49,254 nt of DNA from Bacillota bacterium (GCA_016293805.1 JAEDDI010000007.1:1-49254); one strand, 5' to 3'; counted from the first letter of the stretch, positions 1-8,026 are shown. Numbers and translations are program-made. The notes: generated by a model from the letters alone, not told the origin.

Positions 1-1133
1 AGGTTCCTGAAGGATTTAGGATCAGTGCGCATACAGATGTATGTCCTGCAGCTGCAATGGAGTGTGCTGAAAAGAAACTTTACGCAACTCAGTTTCATCC
101 GGAAGTTATGCATACCAAGGAAGGGCAGAAAATGCTCAGAAATTTCGTATACAATGTGTGCGGATGCAAGGGAACATGGCAGATGGGATCTTTCGTAGAA
201 GAGACGATAGAAGCTGTAAGGAAGAAGGTAGGAGACGGCAAAGTATTATGTGCGCTTTCGGGAGGCGTCGATTCTTCCGTGGCGGCAGTTCTTCTTTCAA
301 AGGCGATAGGCAGACAGCTTACATGCGTATTTGTAGACCACGGACTTCTTCGCAAGAATGAGGGAGATGAGGTTGAGGCAGTATTCGGACCTGACGGACC
401 GTATGAACTCAACTTTATCAGAGTAAATGCACAGCAGAGATACTATGACAGACTCAAAGGTGTGACAGAGCCTGAGGAGAAGAGAAAGATAATCGGTGAG
501 GAGTTTATACGAGTATTTGAAGAGGAAGCAAAGAAGATAGGTTCAGTTGACTTCCTTGTTCAGGGTACAATTTATCCTGATGTTATAGAATCGGGTCTTG
601 GTAAATCAGCGGTTATAAAGTCGCATCACAATGTTGGAGGTCTTCCGAGTGTTGTTGATTTCAAGGAAATTATCGAACCGCTCAGAATGCTGTTCAAGGA
701 TGAGGTGCGCAGGGCAGGTCTTGAGCTTGGAATCCCTGAAAATCTGGTTTACAGACAGCCGTTCCCGGGTCCCGGACTCGGAATACGTATAGTGGGTGAA
801 GTTACGGAGGAAAAGGTCAGAATTGTTCAGGATGCGGATGCAATATATAGAGAGGAAATTGCAAAGGAGGGTCTTGACAAGAACCTTGGACAGTATTTTG
901 CAGGTCTTTCCAACATGCGTTCGGTAGGTGTGATGGGAGACTTCAGAACATATGACTATGCGGTAGTACTGAGAGCAGTGCTTACAAGTGACTTTATGAC
1001 TGCAGAATGTGCTGAAATACCGTATGATGTTCTTTTCAGAGTAACATCAAGAATAATAAACGAGGTTAAGGGTGTAAACAGAGTAATGTATGATCTTACC
1101 TCTAAACCTCCGGGAACAATCGAGCTTGAATAG
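1..1133 (+). CDS. guaA: GMP synthase (glutamine-hydrolysing), C-terminal part
   Basis: GMP synthase converts XMP, glutamine and ATP to GMP in the cytoplasm, the last step of de novo guanine nucleotide synthesis. The reading frame is open from base 3, so the gene starts before the window. The visible part holds the end of the class I glutamine amidotransferase domain, with the FHPEV motif carrying the catalytic His and Glu, then the ATP pyrophosphatase domain with the ALSGGVDSSV P-loop. It ends with the C-terminal dimerisation domain and the typical KPPGTIELE end. The first part of the amidotransferase domain, including the nucleophile Cys, lies outside the window. A strong terminator follows directly. 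The identification is certain. Confidence 0.98.
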   Translation, partial: VPEGFRISAHTDVCPAAAMECAEKKLYATQFHPEVMHTKEGQKMLRNFVYNVCGCKGTWQMGSFVEETIEAVRKKVGDGKVLCALSGGVDSSVAAVLLSKAIGRQLTCVFVDHGLLRKNEGDEVEAVFGPDGPYELNFIRVNAQQRYYDRLKGVTEPEEKRKIIGEEFIRVFEEEAKKIGSVDFLVQGTIYPDVIESGLGKSAVIKSHHNVGGLPSVVDFKEIIEPLRMLFKDEVRRAGLELGIPENLVYRQPFPGPGLGIRIVGEVTEEKVRIVQDADAIYREEIAKEGLDKNLGQYFAGLSNMRSVGVMGDFRTYDYAVVLRAVLTSDFMTAECAEIPYDVLFRVTSRIINEVKGVNRVMYDLTSKPPGTIELE

Positions 1134-1153
1134 GTTTTTTAATTAAAAAACGA

Positions 1154-1191
1154 CCCCAAAGCGTTGAAATATCAACGTTTTGGGGCTTTTT
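1154..1191 (+). terminator. Rho-independent terminator of guaA
   Basis: A 14-bp stem (CCCCAAAGCGTTGA with TCAACGTTTTGGGG, one G-U pair) with a four-base loop is followed by CTTTTT. It lies 20 bases after the guaA stop codon. Confidence 0.93.
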
Positions 1192-1614
1192 ACTGTGTTG
1201 ATTTGACGCATCGAGTGTAGAATCATTTTAGAATCACTCTATTTTTTGTTGATAATTACGGATTCTGGATAAGTGCTTTTCCATTCTTTATCTGATAATC
1301 TGCTTCTTAAATCTGATCCGACAGGGAATGTAATATAGGCAGTTCCTCATACCCACTCTATTATTCAGCTTTAACAAGCACAGTCACAACTTCACAATGA
1401 ATCGTATCGTCATAGTTGCGACTTTTTGTTGACGTCATATCCGCTAAATTGCAACTTTTTAATCGTTCCTTAATTGTTACTGATATTATATCATTTAATG
1501 GAATACTATCAATAAAAACGGAACAACACGAAGCAATTTAACGGAATAATACAATGCCATTTAGCGGAACTTGGTATGTGGGAACATATCCCGTTTTCAG
1601 TAAATTATAAACTG
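1192..1614. other. AT-rich intergenic stretch with a possible gene remnant
   Basis: No intact gene is visible here. On the minus strand, 1346 down to 1239 is open for about 35 codons and reads like protein (it contains YITFPVGSD and ends in a stop), but it has a stop codon just upstream and no start codon, so it is at most a decayed gene end. The stretch also carries the first copy of a 35-bp repeat (1393-1427) that recurs at 3647-3681. No convincing promoter for a plus-strand gene was seen. Confidence 0.5.
1393..1427 (+). repeat. 35-bp direct repeat, copy 1
   Basis: This copy matches 3647-3681 at 32 of 35 positions in the same orientation. It starts CACAATGAATCG and ends TGCGACTTTTT. Here the bases just upstream (GTCACAACT, 1383-1391) pair with AGTTGCGAC (1414-1422), giving a hairpin followed by five T. 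The two copies bracket the nitrilase and lysR genes. Confidence 0.75.
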
Positions 1615-2535
1615 CTATTCATCTCTTACATGTAATTTTAACACATCGGGTCTGGCATAATGACCGCAAACATCGTGTTCCATCCTGCTGGCTGGAACTT
1701 TCGACATATCAAGTTCCGCATATATAATACCTTCCTCATCCCAGATAGTCTCTGAAATAGTATGTCCATACGGATCTATAATACAGCTTCCTCCTCTGCA
1801 CACGATATCAGGCAGCTTCGATATTTCATCTGATCCATTGCACGTATCCGGATACATCTTCTTAGTAATTACCATATCGCAGTTAATGAAATAACAATGC
1901 CCTTCAATAGCAATGTGACGTATTGTATCCTGCCACTCTGGATTATCGTTTGTATTTGAAGAAATGTATAGCGTGATTCCTTTCTGATATAGAGCTACTC
2001 GCGCTAAAGGCATGTAACTTTCCCAGCAGATAAGATTTCCTACAGGCCCCCAAGGCGTATCCATTACAGGGAAGAAATCCCTATCCGCATCTCCCCATAC
2101 AACGCGTTCACTTCCCGTTGGTTTGAGTTTCCTATGATTAAAGGTTTTGCCGTCAGGGGTAATCATCATATTTGAATTATATAAAGTTGCAGTTGTACAG
2201 TCCACCTCTGAGTAACCAATACTTACATATACTTGATTTGCAATTGCCGTTTCTATCAGTTTATTCATCTCCGGTCCGTCGGCCAGAATAGAATTATCGT
2301 AGTACTGTTTCCAGTCTTTTCTACCATTTTCATTTCTGCTGCCTACTGTGAAGCCAAATGTCATACCATAAGGATATCCAGGAATAAAGAGTTCTGGAAA
2401 TACAACAAACTCAGCTCCATTTTCTGCACATTCACGAATAATACCTGTTGCCTTCTCGATGCATTTATCTTTATCAAACATAATCGATTCAGCTTGTACC
2501 ACAGCTATATTTAATGAATCTCTCGTAATATTCAT
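1615..2535 (-). CDS. Nitrilase (carbon-nitrogen hydrolase family)
   Basis: Nitrilases hydrolyse organic nitriles to the carboxylic acid and ammonia in the cytoplasm, through a covalent thioimidate on cysteine. The 306-residue protein shows the full catalytic set: Glu48 in FPELFIPGYPYG, Lys136 in HRKLKPT and Cys170 in NLICWESYMPL. The CWESYMPLAR stretch and the late GHYARPDVL motif point to true nitrilases or cyanide hydratases rather than amidases or N-carbamoyl hydrolases. The substrate (aliphatic, arylacetonitrile or indole-type) cannot be read from the sequence. The start has an AGGAG site six bases away. It is divergent from a LysR regulator that probably controls it. The gene is more AT-rich than the core genes around it and lies next to an insertion sequence, which suggests acquisition. 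Confidence 0.92.
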   Translation of the reverse strand: MNITRDSLNIAVVQAESIMFDKDKCIEKATGIIRECAENGAEFVVFPELFIPGYPYGMTFGFTVGSRNENGRKDWKQYYDNSILADGPEMNKLIETAIANQVYVSIGYSEVDCTTATLYNSNMMITPDGKTFNHRKLKPTGSERVVWGDADRDFFPVMDTPWGPVGNLICWESYMPLARVALYQKGITLYISSNTNDNPEWQDTIRHIAIEGHCYFINCDMVITKKMYPDTCNGSDEISKLPDIVCRGGSCIIDPYGHTISETIWDEEGIIYAELDMSKVPASRMEHDVCGHYARPDVLKLHVRDE

Positions 2536-2597
2536 TTTCTTTCTCCTTTCATCGCTTCTTCAGTCACTTATTTACATATATGTTAATCCAAAATATA

Positions 2598-2616
2598 ATA
2601 TTTGTATAACAAATAT
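2598..2616. promoter_or_regulatory. Perfect inverted repeat, candidate LysR-type operator
   Basis: ATATTTGT-ATA-ACAAATAT is a perfect 8-bp inverted repeat in the very AT-rich gap between the divergent nitrilase and lysR genes. Its core has the T-N11-A spacing (T2601 to A2613) expected of LysR-type binding sites. Regulation of both genes from here is inferred from layout only. Confidence 0.6.
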
Positions 2617-2656
2617 ATAAAATATGTTTTATTAATTATATCGATAAGGAGACAAT

Positions 2657-3532
2657 ATGGAAATTCGTAACCTGCAGACTTTTGTACATATTTGCGATAA
2701 TGGAAGTTTCTCTAAAACAGCTGAAAATCTCGGATATACACAATCAACAGTTTCGTCACACATACAACAGTTAGAGAATGAACTAGGCGTTCCTCTATTT
2801 AATCGTAATGGCAAGCGATTCAGTTTGAGTATCAAGGGAAAAGAACTCTTATATTATGCTAGAAACATTCTCGCACAAGTAAATGAAGCTACATCTGTCG
2901 TAACAGATGCTTCCACACCTTGTGGTGAGCTTCGGATAGGCGTCATTGAAACTATATCCACATATCTCCTGCCACCAATCCTTGAAAAGTATATCATCGC
3001 CAATCAAAACGTGAAGGTTTACATCAAAACAGCAACAACTCTTGAAATCATGGAGATGCTCAACAAAGGTGAAATAGATATTATGATTACTCTTGATGAT
3101 CCTCTGTATACTCCCAACTGGGTATGTGCATTCAGAAAATCCACTCCAATCCGTTATCTGTGCAGCGCGACACATCCTTTTGCTAAACGATCCGATATTT
3201 CACTTCAGGAATTTGCAAAGGAAAACATATTAATGACAGAAAAGCTGTGTAATTACAGAAATTCATTCGAGAAACTATGCAATTTACATCATGTTATTCC
3301 TAATTCAAATCTTGAAATAGGCTGCACACAGACAATTATTGACTATACTAAAAAAGGTCTTGGAGTTACTATTCTGCCAGAATTCACAGTAACACCTTTT
3401 ATTGAGAACAAAACACTCTCTGTTATTAATGTCAGAGACTCTGAAATAGAGATGGAAATACAGCTTATTTACCGAAACGATATATGGCTTTCCCCTGCTG
3501 CAAAGGAATTCATATCAGAATTTCAAATATAA
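2657..3532 (+). CDS. LysR-family transcriptional regulator
   Basis: This 291-residue DNA-binding regulator has a winged helix-turn-helix at residues 1-60 (LQTFVHICDNGSFSKTAENL, then TVSSHIQQLE and GVPLFNR), a linker helix, and a periplasmic-binding-protein-like effector domain from about residue 88 to the end. Length is normal for the family. AAGGAG stands seven bases before ATG. It is divergent from the nitrilase with an inverted repeat between the two starts, the classic arrangement for a LysR protein that activates its neighbour and represses itself. The likely inducer is a nitrile or its product, but this is inference. A hairpin follows the stop. Confidence 0.93.
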   Translation: MEIRNLQTFVHICDNGSFSKTAENLGYTQSTVSSHIQQLENELGVPLFNRNGKRFSLSIKGKELLYYARNILAQVNEATSVVTDASTPCGELRIGVIETISTYLLPPILEKYIIANQNVKVYIKTATTLEIMEMLNKGEIDIMITLDDPLYTPNWVCAFRKSTPIRYLCSATHPFAKRSDISLQEFAKENILMTEKLCNYRNSFEKLCNLHHVIPNSNLEIGCTQTIIDYTKKGLGVTILPEFTVTPFIENKTLSVINVRDSEIEMEIQLIYRNDIWLSPAAKEFISEFQI

Positions 3533-3536
3533 AGAA

Positions 3537-3563
3537 CGCGTCCGAAATCATTTCTCGGACGCG
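3537..3563. terminator. Hairpin after lysR, possible terminator
   Basis: CGCGTCCGA and TCGGACGCG form a 9-bp perfect stem around a 9-base loop, three bases after the lysR stop. No T-run follows on the plus strand, so the terminator role is uncertain. Confidence 0.5.
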
Positions 3564-3646
3564 CGTAATACACTATATATACTGTTTGGCTATTCGCCAC
3601 TCAACCTATCGTCTCTGCCCCGTTCGAGACAGTAGAACTACGACTA

Positions 3647-3681
3647 CACAATGAATCGAGTCGTCATAGCTGCGACTTTTT
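3647..3681 (+). repeat. 35-bp direct repeat, copy 2
   Basis: This is the second copy of the repeat at 1393-1427, with 32 of 35 identical bases, again ending in five T. AGTCG and CGACT (3659-3663 and 3673-3677) can form a short stem before the T-run. It lies between the lysR hairpin and the insertion sequence. Confidence 0.75.
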
Positions 3682-3858
3682 AAGGCTACAACTTAAGCTC
3701 TTAATCTTTAGGCGGCTGGTAATTGTTTTATGATAGGTTCATAATATTCGTATAGTGAATGGGAGAATGTAGTTGTGTAGTTTAATGAGAAAAAAGGGTT
3801 AAAGCTATATTGACCGGAAAGAATAATTAGGCTAGAGTAAAGTTGACTTGAGATTGGA

Positions 3859-4959
3859 CCTTGAATTGTCAAATTAATTGCAACAACGTTGAATGATACA
3901 CCTCGTATGGTGTCTGGTATCCAAGACATTTCCTTGGCCTGCAGTTTAGCTCATGTATGTATTTTGATAATACCTCGTCTGGCATGTCGGTAATATCAAT
4001 ACCTCTTGGAATGTATTCTCGTAATAAGCCATTCGTGTTCTCGTTAGTTCCTCTTTGCCATGGGTGATGTGGAAGAGGAAAATAGAATTGAACATTATCT
4101 AATGCAGCAGTTACATCTGCATGCCAAGCAAACTCCTTGCCTCTATCAGGAATAATTGAATGTACGGGTTGATTTCGCAATGCCTCAATTATTGCAACAC
4201 TTACATAAGAAGCCTTTTTGCTTGGAACTTTTGAACATATAAGGAATCTGCTTAATCTATCAGTTAGCGTAACAAGGCAGGCTTTTCCTTCTTTACATGA
4301 TACGGTATCAGCTTCCCAATCGCCTATGCGAGTTCTATTGTTAGCTTCCGCAGGGCGATCTGCAATATGGTTACTGATTCTGATTTTGCCTCGCTTTTCA
4401 ACGTAGTCCTTGGTATGACGCGATTTGCCGCGATGGCGAAGTTTTCTGCATGCGTCTTTGTTGCCATGAGAGCGTCGCTGTTCTGGCGTATCAAATAATC
4501 CGGCGTATATGCCACGATAGATTGTGTTGTAACTGATGCTGAATTTCGATTCTTCCATTTTTAGTCGCCCGGCAATCTCTTCTGGTGACCATTGATGGTT
4601 TAAGAATTTATCTTTTACCAACTCGAATAATTCAGGATTGTCCAACTTGCATTTTGGCTTGCAGTTACGTCGTCTACTGTGATATTTGTTTTCTGCAACA
4701 GACGGAATATAACATCCGTTTTCAGAGTTGCGTTTCAGTTCACGACTGATTGTAGATTTACTACGCATCATTAAACTGGCAATTAATGAAATTGAAAATC
4801 CTAAATTGAAGAATAGGAATATCATTTCACGTTCTAATAGTGTAAGATGTTTGTGATGACTCATATCATTCTCCTTGTATTTGGTTGTCTTTGCAAACAC
4901 CATTATACAAGAATGTATGAGTCATTTTCATTTGTTGCAATTAGATTGTAAATTCAAGG
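3859..4959. mobile_element. IS30-family insertion sequence
   Basis: The element is about 1.1 kb with 28-bp terminal inverted repeats (3859-3886 and 4932-4959) that match at 24 of 28 positions; both start CCTTGAATT and end AATTGCAACAA when read inward. It encloses one transposase gene on the minus strand, and the transposase stop codon lies inside the left repeat. Size and layout fit the IS30 family. I could not find a target-site duplication at the ends, so a deletion next to the left end, or a different exact boundary, is likely. The right end abuts a merR gene that has lost its first part. Confidence 0.88.
3869..4864 (-). CDS. IS30-family transposase
   Basis: This 331-residue enzyme cuts and joins the ends of the insertion sequence. 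The N-terminal region holds the helix-turn-helix segment typical of IS30 (LTLLEREMIFLFFNLGF, then STISRELKRN). The catalytic core has the DDE triad: Asp in DWEADTV, Asp in SIIPDRGKEF and Glu in RGTNENTNGLLREYIPRG. I chose the ATG at 4864 because AAGGAG lies seven bases upstream; a longer in-frame start at 4903 has no such site. The frame is intact and all catalytic residues are present, so it may still be active. Confidence 0.93.
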   Translation of the reverse strand: MSHHKHLTLLEREMIFLFFNLGFSISLIASLMMRSKSTISRELKRNSENGCYIPSVAENKYHSRRRNCKPKCKLDNPELFELVKDKFLNHQWSPEEIAGRLKMEESKFSISYNTIYRGIYAGLFDTPEQRRSHGNKDACRKLRHRGKSRHTKDYVEKRGKIRISNHIADRPAEANNRTRIGDWEADTVSCKEGKACLVTLTDRLSRFLICSKVPSKKASYVSVAIIEALRNQPVHSIIPDRGKEFAWHADVTAALDNVQFYFPLPHHPWQRGTNENTNGLLREYIPRGIDITDMPDEVLSKYIHELNCRPRKCLGYQTPYEVYHSTLLQLI

Positions 4960-5598
4960 CATTAAAACAGGCAGGGTTCACACTGGAAGAAATTGCACGC
5001 ATCAATAGTGGCGAAGATGAAGAAGCACTGCTGATGAACAAGAAATCGGAACTTCTTTCGAAAATAGCGAAGCTTACGAAACAGGTGGCTGTTTTAGATG
5101 GATATCTGGCAAAGAAGAAATCCTGTCTGTTAACACCGGTATTAATCAAGGATGTGCCAGAGTGTACAGTGGCATATATGAAGACAAGACTTGATTCATA
5201 TGATGACCTGTTTGATAAAATGCCTGAAATGGGCGAGCTTATGGAACAGGCAGGATGCGTTTGAATACTGTTTCACCAACTACCTGGAACCGGGCTGCAA
5301 AGAGGAAGACGTCCTGGTGGAGCTTTGTGAATCAGTGACCGAATTCAGGTATGATACAGGCGAGCTTCATTTTAAAACGATGCCGAAATTTCAGGCGGCG
5401 TCGGTATTTCACAAGGGATCATATAGTACGCTGGCAGCTTCTTATGAAAGTGTGCTGAAATATGTGGAAGATAATGGATATGAGATTTCAGGGGCTATTC
5501 GTGAAAGCTATATCGATGGTGTCTGGAATAAAGAGGATGAGAGCGAATGGCTTACAGAGATTCAGGTGCCGGTCAGGAAAGCCGCAAGTGAAGAATAA
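4960..5598 (+). pseudogene. MerR-family regulator, 5' truncated and frameshifted
   Basis: The remaining sequence encodes the end of a MerR-type DNA-binding domain (ALKQAGFTLEEIARI), a coiled dimerisation helix, and a GyrI-like effector-binding domain (from about PECTVAYMKTRL). The first recognition helix and the normal start are missing because the gene begins at the right end of the IS30 element. A second lesion lies near 5250-5264: the first frame stops at 5262-5264 just after MEQAG, and the effector domain continues in the next frame as FEYCFTNYLEP through VRKAASEE to 5598. This equals a gain of one base or a loss of two. It is almost certainly non-functional as a regulator. Its former target may be the hydrolase gene downstream, but nothing proves this. 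Confidence 0.88.
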
Positions 5599-5692
5599 AT
5601 ATGGAGTGATTTCAATTGAAGATTAACAGAGTGACAATTATCACGCTGCATATTAAAAATACGCTCAGATGAAGTTCCGGAGGAAAAGCTTA

Positions 5693-6313
5693 ATGAAACA
5701 GTTAGTAATATATGTGCATGGCAAAGGCGGAAGTGCCAAGGAAGCAGAACATTACAAGTCGCTATTTGACGGCAGTGATGTTATAGGCTTTGACTACAAA
5801 TCGAAAAATCCGTGGGAGGCGAAAAGAGAGTTTTCGCAGTATTATGATTTGCATAGCGAAGGATATGAATCAGTTGTTCTGATTGCAAACAGCATAGGTG
5901 CATTTTTTTCGATGAATGCATTGGCGGAGAAGAATATTTCACAGGCTTTGCTTATTTCTCCTGTTGTAAATATGGAAAAACTGATTACAGATATGATGAT
6001 GTGGTCAAATGTGACTGAGGATGAACTGAGAAACAAAAAAGAGATTCCCACGGAATTTGGTGAGACTTTATCATGGGAATATTTGTGCTATGTGCGAAAT
6101 AACCCGGTTGATTGGGACATACCGACAACTGTCTTATACGGTGAAAATGACAACCTGACTTCTCTGGATACTGTTCGCGAATTCACAAATAAGGTCGGCG
6201 CATCACTTACTGTGATGGAAAACGGAGAACACTGGTTTCATACAGATAATCAGATGAAATTCCTTGACAGCTGGATTATTGATTCTGTTCGCCCTCTTTC
6301 TGCCTTCGGTTAA
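5693..6313 (+). CDS. Alpha/beta hydrolase, small cytosolic type
   Basis: This 206-residue protein has the alpha/beta hydrolase fold of the RBBP9/YdeN-like or short serine-hydrolase type. The oxyanion region is YVHGKGGS near the N-terminus, the nucleophile Ser is in the elbow IANSIGA, the acid is in LYGENDNLT, and the catalytic His is in NGEHWFHT. No signal peptide or membrane segment is seen. I start at 5693 because CGGAGG lies nine bases upstream; an ATG at 5669 in the same frame has no ribosome site. The substrate is unknown (ester, thioester or peptide). It lies about 100 bases after the broken merR gene and may once have been cotranscribed with it. Confidence 0.87.
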   Translation: MKQLVIYVHGKGGSAKEAEHYKSLFDGSDVIGFDYKSKNPWEAKREFSQYYDLHSEGYESVVLIANSIGAFFSMNALAEKNISQALLISPVVNMEKLITDMMMWSNVTEDELRNKKEIPTEFGETLSWEYLCYVRNNPVDWDIPTTVLYGENDNLTSLDTVREFTNKVGASLTVMENGEHWFHTDNQMKFLDSWIIDSVRPLSAFG

Positions 6314-6656
6314 ACAAAGGCAAAAGTATGTTTATTTCAGGATACTTAAAGGACTGCAGCTGTCTGTTTTTAACAGGGATTATGCAGTATTTCATCTACC
6401 GCTTATAGGTAAAACACCTTGAATTTAAGACGAAAAAACAGTTAAAATGTACAGAAATTTCGGGCATGGACAAGTCTGAAATGAAATTAAATATAACTTA
6501 AGTATACAAAACGACACATGTTGAGCAAGTCTCGTAACTCTGATTACGAAACAGCGGCATGTGTTTTTGTGTATAGATCTGGGAAGTAAACATTAAACAG
6601 GAAAAGACGACAGATAAAGATCAGAAACTCATCATCGCTGTGTCAGCTTTTGTACA
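6314..6656. other. Gene-free stretch with a palindromic structure
   Basis: No coding region can be supported here. The stretch contains the 73-bp nested palindrome described at 6503-6575 and otherwise AT-rich sequence without clear promoter or coding signals. Confidence 0.6.
6503..6575. repeat. Nested palindromic element, 73 bp
   Basis: TATACAAAACGACACATG (6503-6520) and CATGTGTTTTTGTGTATA (6558-6575) are inverted repeats agreeing at 15 of 18 positions. Inside them CGTAA (6533-6537) and TTACG (6544-6548) form a second stem. It could act as a terminator because a T-run lies in the right arm, or it could be a small non-coding mobile remnant. Confidence 0.6.
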
Positions 6657-7121
6657 TTCGGTGAAGGGGTATCTCTTTTAGATAAGTGGATGCCTTCAAT
6701 TAATGCATCCGGCAGGGAGACTGTAAATGCGGCGAAGAAGCTTGCGGAAAGACTTGATATGACACCTGCTGAATACAGAAAGACCATGTCTGCTCTTCGC
6801 GCAGAGATTAAACTTATCGAAAACAATCTTAGAGAAAAGGATTACAGCTTCGATTATTCCAAACAGCCTGCCAAGGCTATGTTTGAATACAGAGCTGCTT
6901 TTTTAAGAAATGATGCAGAGAGATATCAGGCATTTCCGGACAATTTAAACCGCAGAGAAGCAGCCTTGCATACAGGCACATTAATGCCTTATGAGCTTGT
7001 TGATCCTTACCTTGATATGCACTGGAGCTCCGGTCCCAGCTTTATGAAAGATATCTCAGAACAGGTATGCTGCAATTGCAGCATAATACAAAGAACCCTC
7101 GCCGGCGTTACGCAGCGGTGA
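6657..7121 (+). pseudogene. DUF2828-family protein fragment
   Basis: The frame encodes a segment that I recognise as the middle of DUF2828 proteins: FGEGVSLLDKWMPSINASG, then EYRKTMSALRAEI, EKDYSFDYSKQPAKAM, and HTGTLMPYELVDPY. Full-length members are several times longer and have a von Willebrand-like domain further on. Here the frame is open only from 6618, there is no ribosome site or upstream part, and the similarity stops around residue MPYELVDPYL, after which the frame runs into a terminator hairpin. It is therefore a leftover internal fragment. The function of the family is not settled. Confidence 0.8.
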
Positions 7122-7131
7122 GGGTTCTTTG
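7091..7131 (+). terminator. Rho-independent terminator
   Basis: AAGAACCCTCGCC and GGTGAGGGTTCTT form a 13-bp stem (one G-U pair) followed by T residues. It overlaps the end of the DUF2828 remnant frame. Confidence 0.85.
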
Positions 7132-7195
7132 CTGAATAATAATCATTGATACTGTATAGATTATACACCCTAAACAGGTTAATGGTAGATGTTTT

Positions 7196-7226
7196 TTGAA
7201 AAAACATGCATATAATGTTGTATAAT
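7196..7226 (+). promoter_or_regulatory. Promoter of the glycine-zipper operon
   Basis: TTGAAA at 7196-7201 and TATAAT at 7221-7226 are 19 bases apart; another TATAAT stands at 7211-7216. The gene begins 67 bases after the second -10 box. The short leader contains AGCC-CTAAAA-GGCT, a small hairpin. Confidence 0.6.
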
Positions 7227-7293
7227 ACCAGTTAATGGGTAGGGATACCGCGAAAGCCCTAAAAGGCTGAACAGAAGGAGTAAAGGTGTTAAA

Positions 7294-7686
7294 ATGAAAA
7301 AGACAAGCAGTAATCAGGGAATGGGAGCCGGCATCGGCATGTGCATAGGCGTGGCGCTGGGGTCGTCGCTTGGAGAGAGTATGTTCGGCAGCATGGGAGC
7401 CGGAATAGCCATAGGAATATCCCTTGGTATGTGCGTAGGAATGGCATTTGGTGCTGCCAGGGACAGGAAAATAAATGAGCAGCTTGAAAAGGAGGGATAT
7501 ACTGTTTCGGATGTCAGGAGAGGCGATGACGGGACAGTATATGTGACCGTCATAAATGCCGGGGGAGAAGAGACTGTGCTGGAAGCTGCACCTGCCGACA
7601 TAGAGGCTGAGGAGATTTCAGCGGGAGACACTGTGTATATCGGCGAAGATGGATATATTGAAAAGGTGGAAACAGACGATGAGTAA
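7294..7686 (+). CDS. Glycine-zipper membrane-associated protein
   Basis: The 130-residue protein has no family that I can name. Residues 8-55 are a glycine-zipper: G, A, M, I and S with GxxxG spacing (GAGIGMCIGVALGSSLGES, then GAGIAIGISLGMCVGMAFG), which fits one or two short helices packing in a membrane. After the basic junction AARDRK comes a soluble acidic domain of about 70 residues with a beta-rich pattern. The ribosome site is AGAAGGAG 12 bases upstream. The next gene overlaps its end by eight bases, so both are translated from one message. The role is unknown; glycine-zipper proteins are often found in stress or envelope contexts. Confidence 0.75.
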   Translation: MKKTSSNQGMGAGIGMCIGVALGSSLGESMFGSMGAGIAIGISLGMCVGMAFGAARDRKINEQLEKEGYTVSDVRRGDDGTVYVTVINAGGEETVLEAAPADIEAEEISAGDTVYIGEDGYIEKVETDDE

Positions 7687-8026
7687 CAGCTTATGGATAG
7701 AGGAAAAAGACAGGCAGGGTACGGCATATTTTGAGCTTCAGAAGGGAAAATATGACGGGACATTCTGGAAGAAGGACTCACTGCTGATACACTGTGACGA
7801 TTTCGACAGGACAGGTATTGGTCGGGTGCTGCGTGAGACTTCTGATTTTGACTATTACGGCATAACAGAAATTGACAGAGAAATATGGGAAAGATTTCTC
7901 GGCAAGGCGGATGAATATTCTGACGATCCTGAATTCCCTTATCTTGCGGAAGGAATGTGTATGCTCGTAAAGTGGGCGGAAGACTGTCTGGAAAATGAAG
8001 GCGCTTTTACAATTATCGGCATTTAA
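7679..8026 (+). CDS. Hypothetical acidic protein, partner of the glycine-zipper gene
   Basis: This soluble acidic protein of 115 residues is of unknown family. It has aromatic-rich stretches (ENSLW-like start, GTFWKKDSLLIHCDDFDR, DYYGITEIDREIWERF) and no signal peptide or membrane helix. I chose ATG 7679 because AAGGTGG lies just upstream and the gene then overlaps the glycine-zipper stop by eight bases; an ATG at 7649 would overlap more deeply without a better ribosome site. The overlap suggests translational coupling and a linked role. It is followed by the CIRCE promoter of hsp20. Confidence 0.7.
   Translation: MSNSLWIEEKDRQGTAYFELQKGKYDGTFWKKDSLLIHCDDFDRTGIGRVLRETSDFDYYGITEIDREIWERFLGKADEYSDDPEFPYLAEGMCMLVKWAEDCLENEGAFTIIGI

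Noticed and set aside
1239..1346. Minus-strand open stretch of 35 codons upstream of the nitrilase terminus
   Set aside because: It has no start codon, an in-frame stop upstream and no recognisable family, so it is not called as a gene.
3859..4959. Target-site duplication of the IS30 element
   Set aside because: No matching 2-5 base direct repeat was found at any plausible placement of the two ends.
7233..7293. Possible riboswitch (GCGAAAGCC-like stretch before the glycine-zipper gene)
   Set aside because: The leader is only about 60 bases; the pieces of the cyclic di-GMP class I core are not all present and no expression platform is seen.
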